From NCBI GenBank assembly GCA_015523575.1, contig WAJZ01000045.1, positions 1-10,859 on the forward strand: a stretch of 10,859 nt of DNA, read 5' to 3'. The notes under the pieces are model-generated. The model worked only from the letters and a program-made list of their open reading frames with translations. It was not told the DNA's origin and searched no databases. Below are positions 10,424 to 10,859 of this stretch, piece by piece (positions within the stretch are counted from its first letter, which is position 1; every line of letters starts with the position of its first letter). The translations under genes and the position numbers were made by a program. The DNA comes from Candidatus Hestiella acidicharens. Its GTDB lineage: Archaea > Thermoproteota > Thermoprotei_A > Sulfolobales > Acidilobaceae.

Positions 10424-10753
10424 ATCAATGCCAGGAGCAGCCACATTACTAACATTATTAACTATACTTACTTTGCTTAGTTCAACAAGCCTATATCCTT
10501 TCTCTGAGTACATCTTTTTGTACATAGAAAATCTCATAAATCTAATCTTCTTTGGAGTAAGGCTAAGCTTTGCTCCACATACCGGACAAGTAAACCCATC
10601 ATAGCCACTCAGGGACTTTTTAGGTATTGGTGGTCCATTAAATTTGTTTTTATCCTTCTTATCTCCTATAACATACTTATATAATATGGTACCACAATTG
10701 CTACAAACAATAATTATCTTACCTTCATTAACAAATTCCTCCAATAACCCCAC
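10400..10753 (-). CDS. Small zinc-ribbon protein, function unknown
   Basis: I do not recognise this 117-residue protein. It has two knuckles, CSNC (C17, C20) and CPVC (C56, C59), separated by a lysine- and glycine-rich linker, an arrangement that would bind one structural zinc as in a zinc ribbon. A basic segment TPKKIRFMRFSMYKKMY (66-82) follows and could contact nucleic acid or a protein partner. There is no signal peptide or membrane segment, so it should be cytoplasmic. The start is GTG at 10753; a TTG at 10744 with GGTGGGG just upstream is an alternative. The coding potential is supported by regularly spaced cysteines and a frame open over its whole length. It is convergent with the kinase gene and overlaps it by 24 nt, so the C-terminal residues share DNA with the kinase's end. 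It may be a transcription- or translation-related zinc ribbon, but that is only a guess. Confidence 0.72.
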   Translation of the reverse strand: MGLLEEFVNEGKIIIVCSNCGTILYKYVIGDKKDKNKFNGPPIPKKSLSGYDGFTCPVCGAKLSLTPKKIRFMRFSMYKKMYSEKGYRLVELSKVSIVNNVSNVAAPGIDSGSILEK

Positions 10754-10859
10754 CCTGTACGCCTAATAATACTTAGATAGATTAATTTATTAGGTATGAT
10801 GAATATAATTTGCCATATAACTAAGCAATATACTTGTAGCTTAATGTATAACTTAATTG
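10754..10859. other. AT-rich intergenic end of window, possible start of another gene
   Basis: About 106 bases upstream of the zinc-ribbon gene. On the minus strand an AT-rich stretch near 10785-10795 could be the TATA box of that gene, with transcription starting around 10764. On the plus strand a frame beginning with two ATGs at 10796 and 10799 stays open for 21 codons to the window edge, with only GGT before it as a ribosome binding site. Its composition is very AT-rich and 21 codons is too few to call a gene. Confidence 0.25.

Overview
This is an archaeal chromosome segment, most likely from a thermophilic member of the Thermoproteota (crenarchaeal lineage). The largest RNA polymerase subunit is split into A' and A'', RpoB is a single polypeptide, and the order rpoH-rpoB-rpoA1-rpoA2-rpl30e is the classic crenarchaeal arrangement. 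The proteins resemble Sulfolobus-type RNA polymerase subunits as I remember them. The tRNA is very GC-rich in an otherwise AT-rich window and seems to carry an intron outside the anticodon loop, which also fits a hyperthermophilic crenarchaeal-type genome. No genus can be named from the sequence alone.

Left and centre (1-7926, minus strand): a tightly packed operon runs leftwards as rpoH, rpoB, rpoA1, rpoA2 and the 5' part of rpl30e, which is cut by the window edge. Junctions overlap or are very short, and GGTGA-type Shine-Dalgarno sequences precede several starts. Together these encode the core of the transcription machinery plus a ribosomal protein. In related genomes nusA and ribosomal protein genes follow.

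Middle (7927-8300): a tRNA-Lys(UUU) gene lies just upstream of rpoH on the same strand, with CCA encoded and about 32 extra bases between the anticodon stem and the T stem. Its leader/promoter region holds a 10-bp inverted repeat next to a good TATA box. The remaining sequence is a divergent promoter region.

Right (8301-10423, plus strand): an archaeal class I CCA-adding enzyme overlaps a small, atypical protein kinase gene of the archaeal COG2112 type, so the two are probably translated together. A small double-CxxC zinc-ribbon protein (10400-10753, minus strand) converges on the kinase and overlaps its 3' end by 24 nt. The last ~100 bases are an AT-rich intergenic region, perhaps with the start of another gene.

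Most of the window is well-conserved housekeeping sequence. I see no new defence system, mobile element or CRISPR array. The parts worth a second look are the tRNA insertion, the palindrome at its promoter, the cca-kinase pair and the unassigned zinc-ribbon protein.
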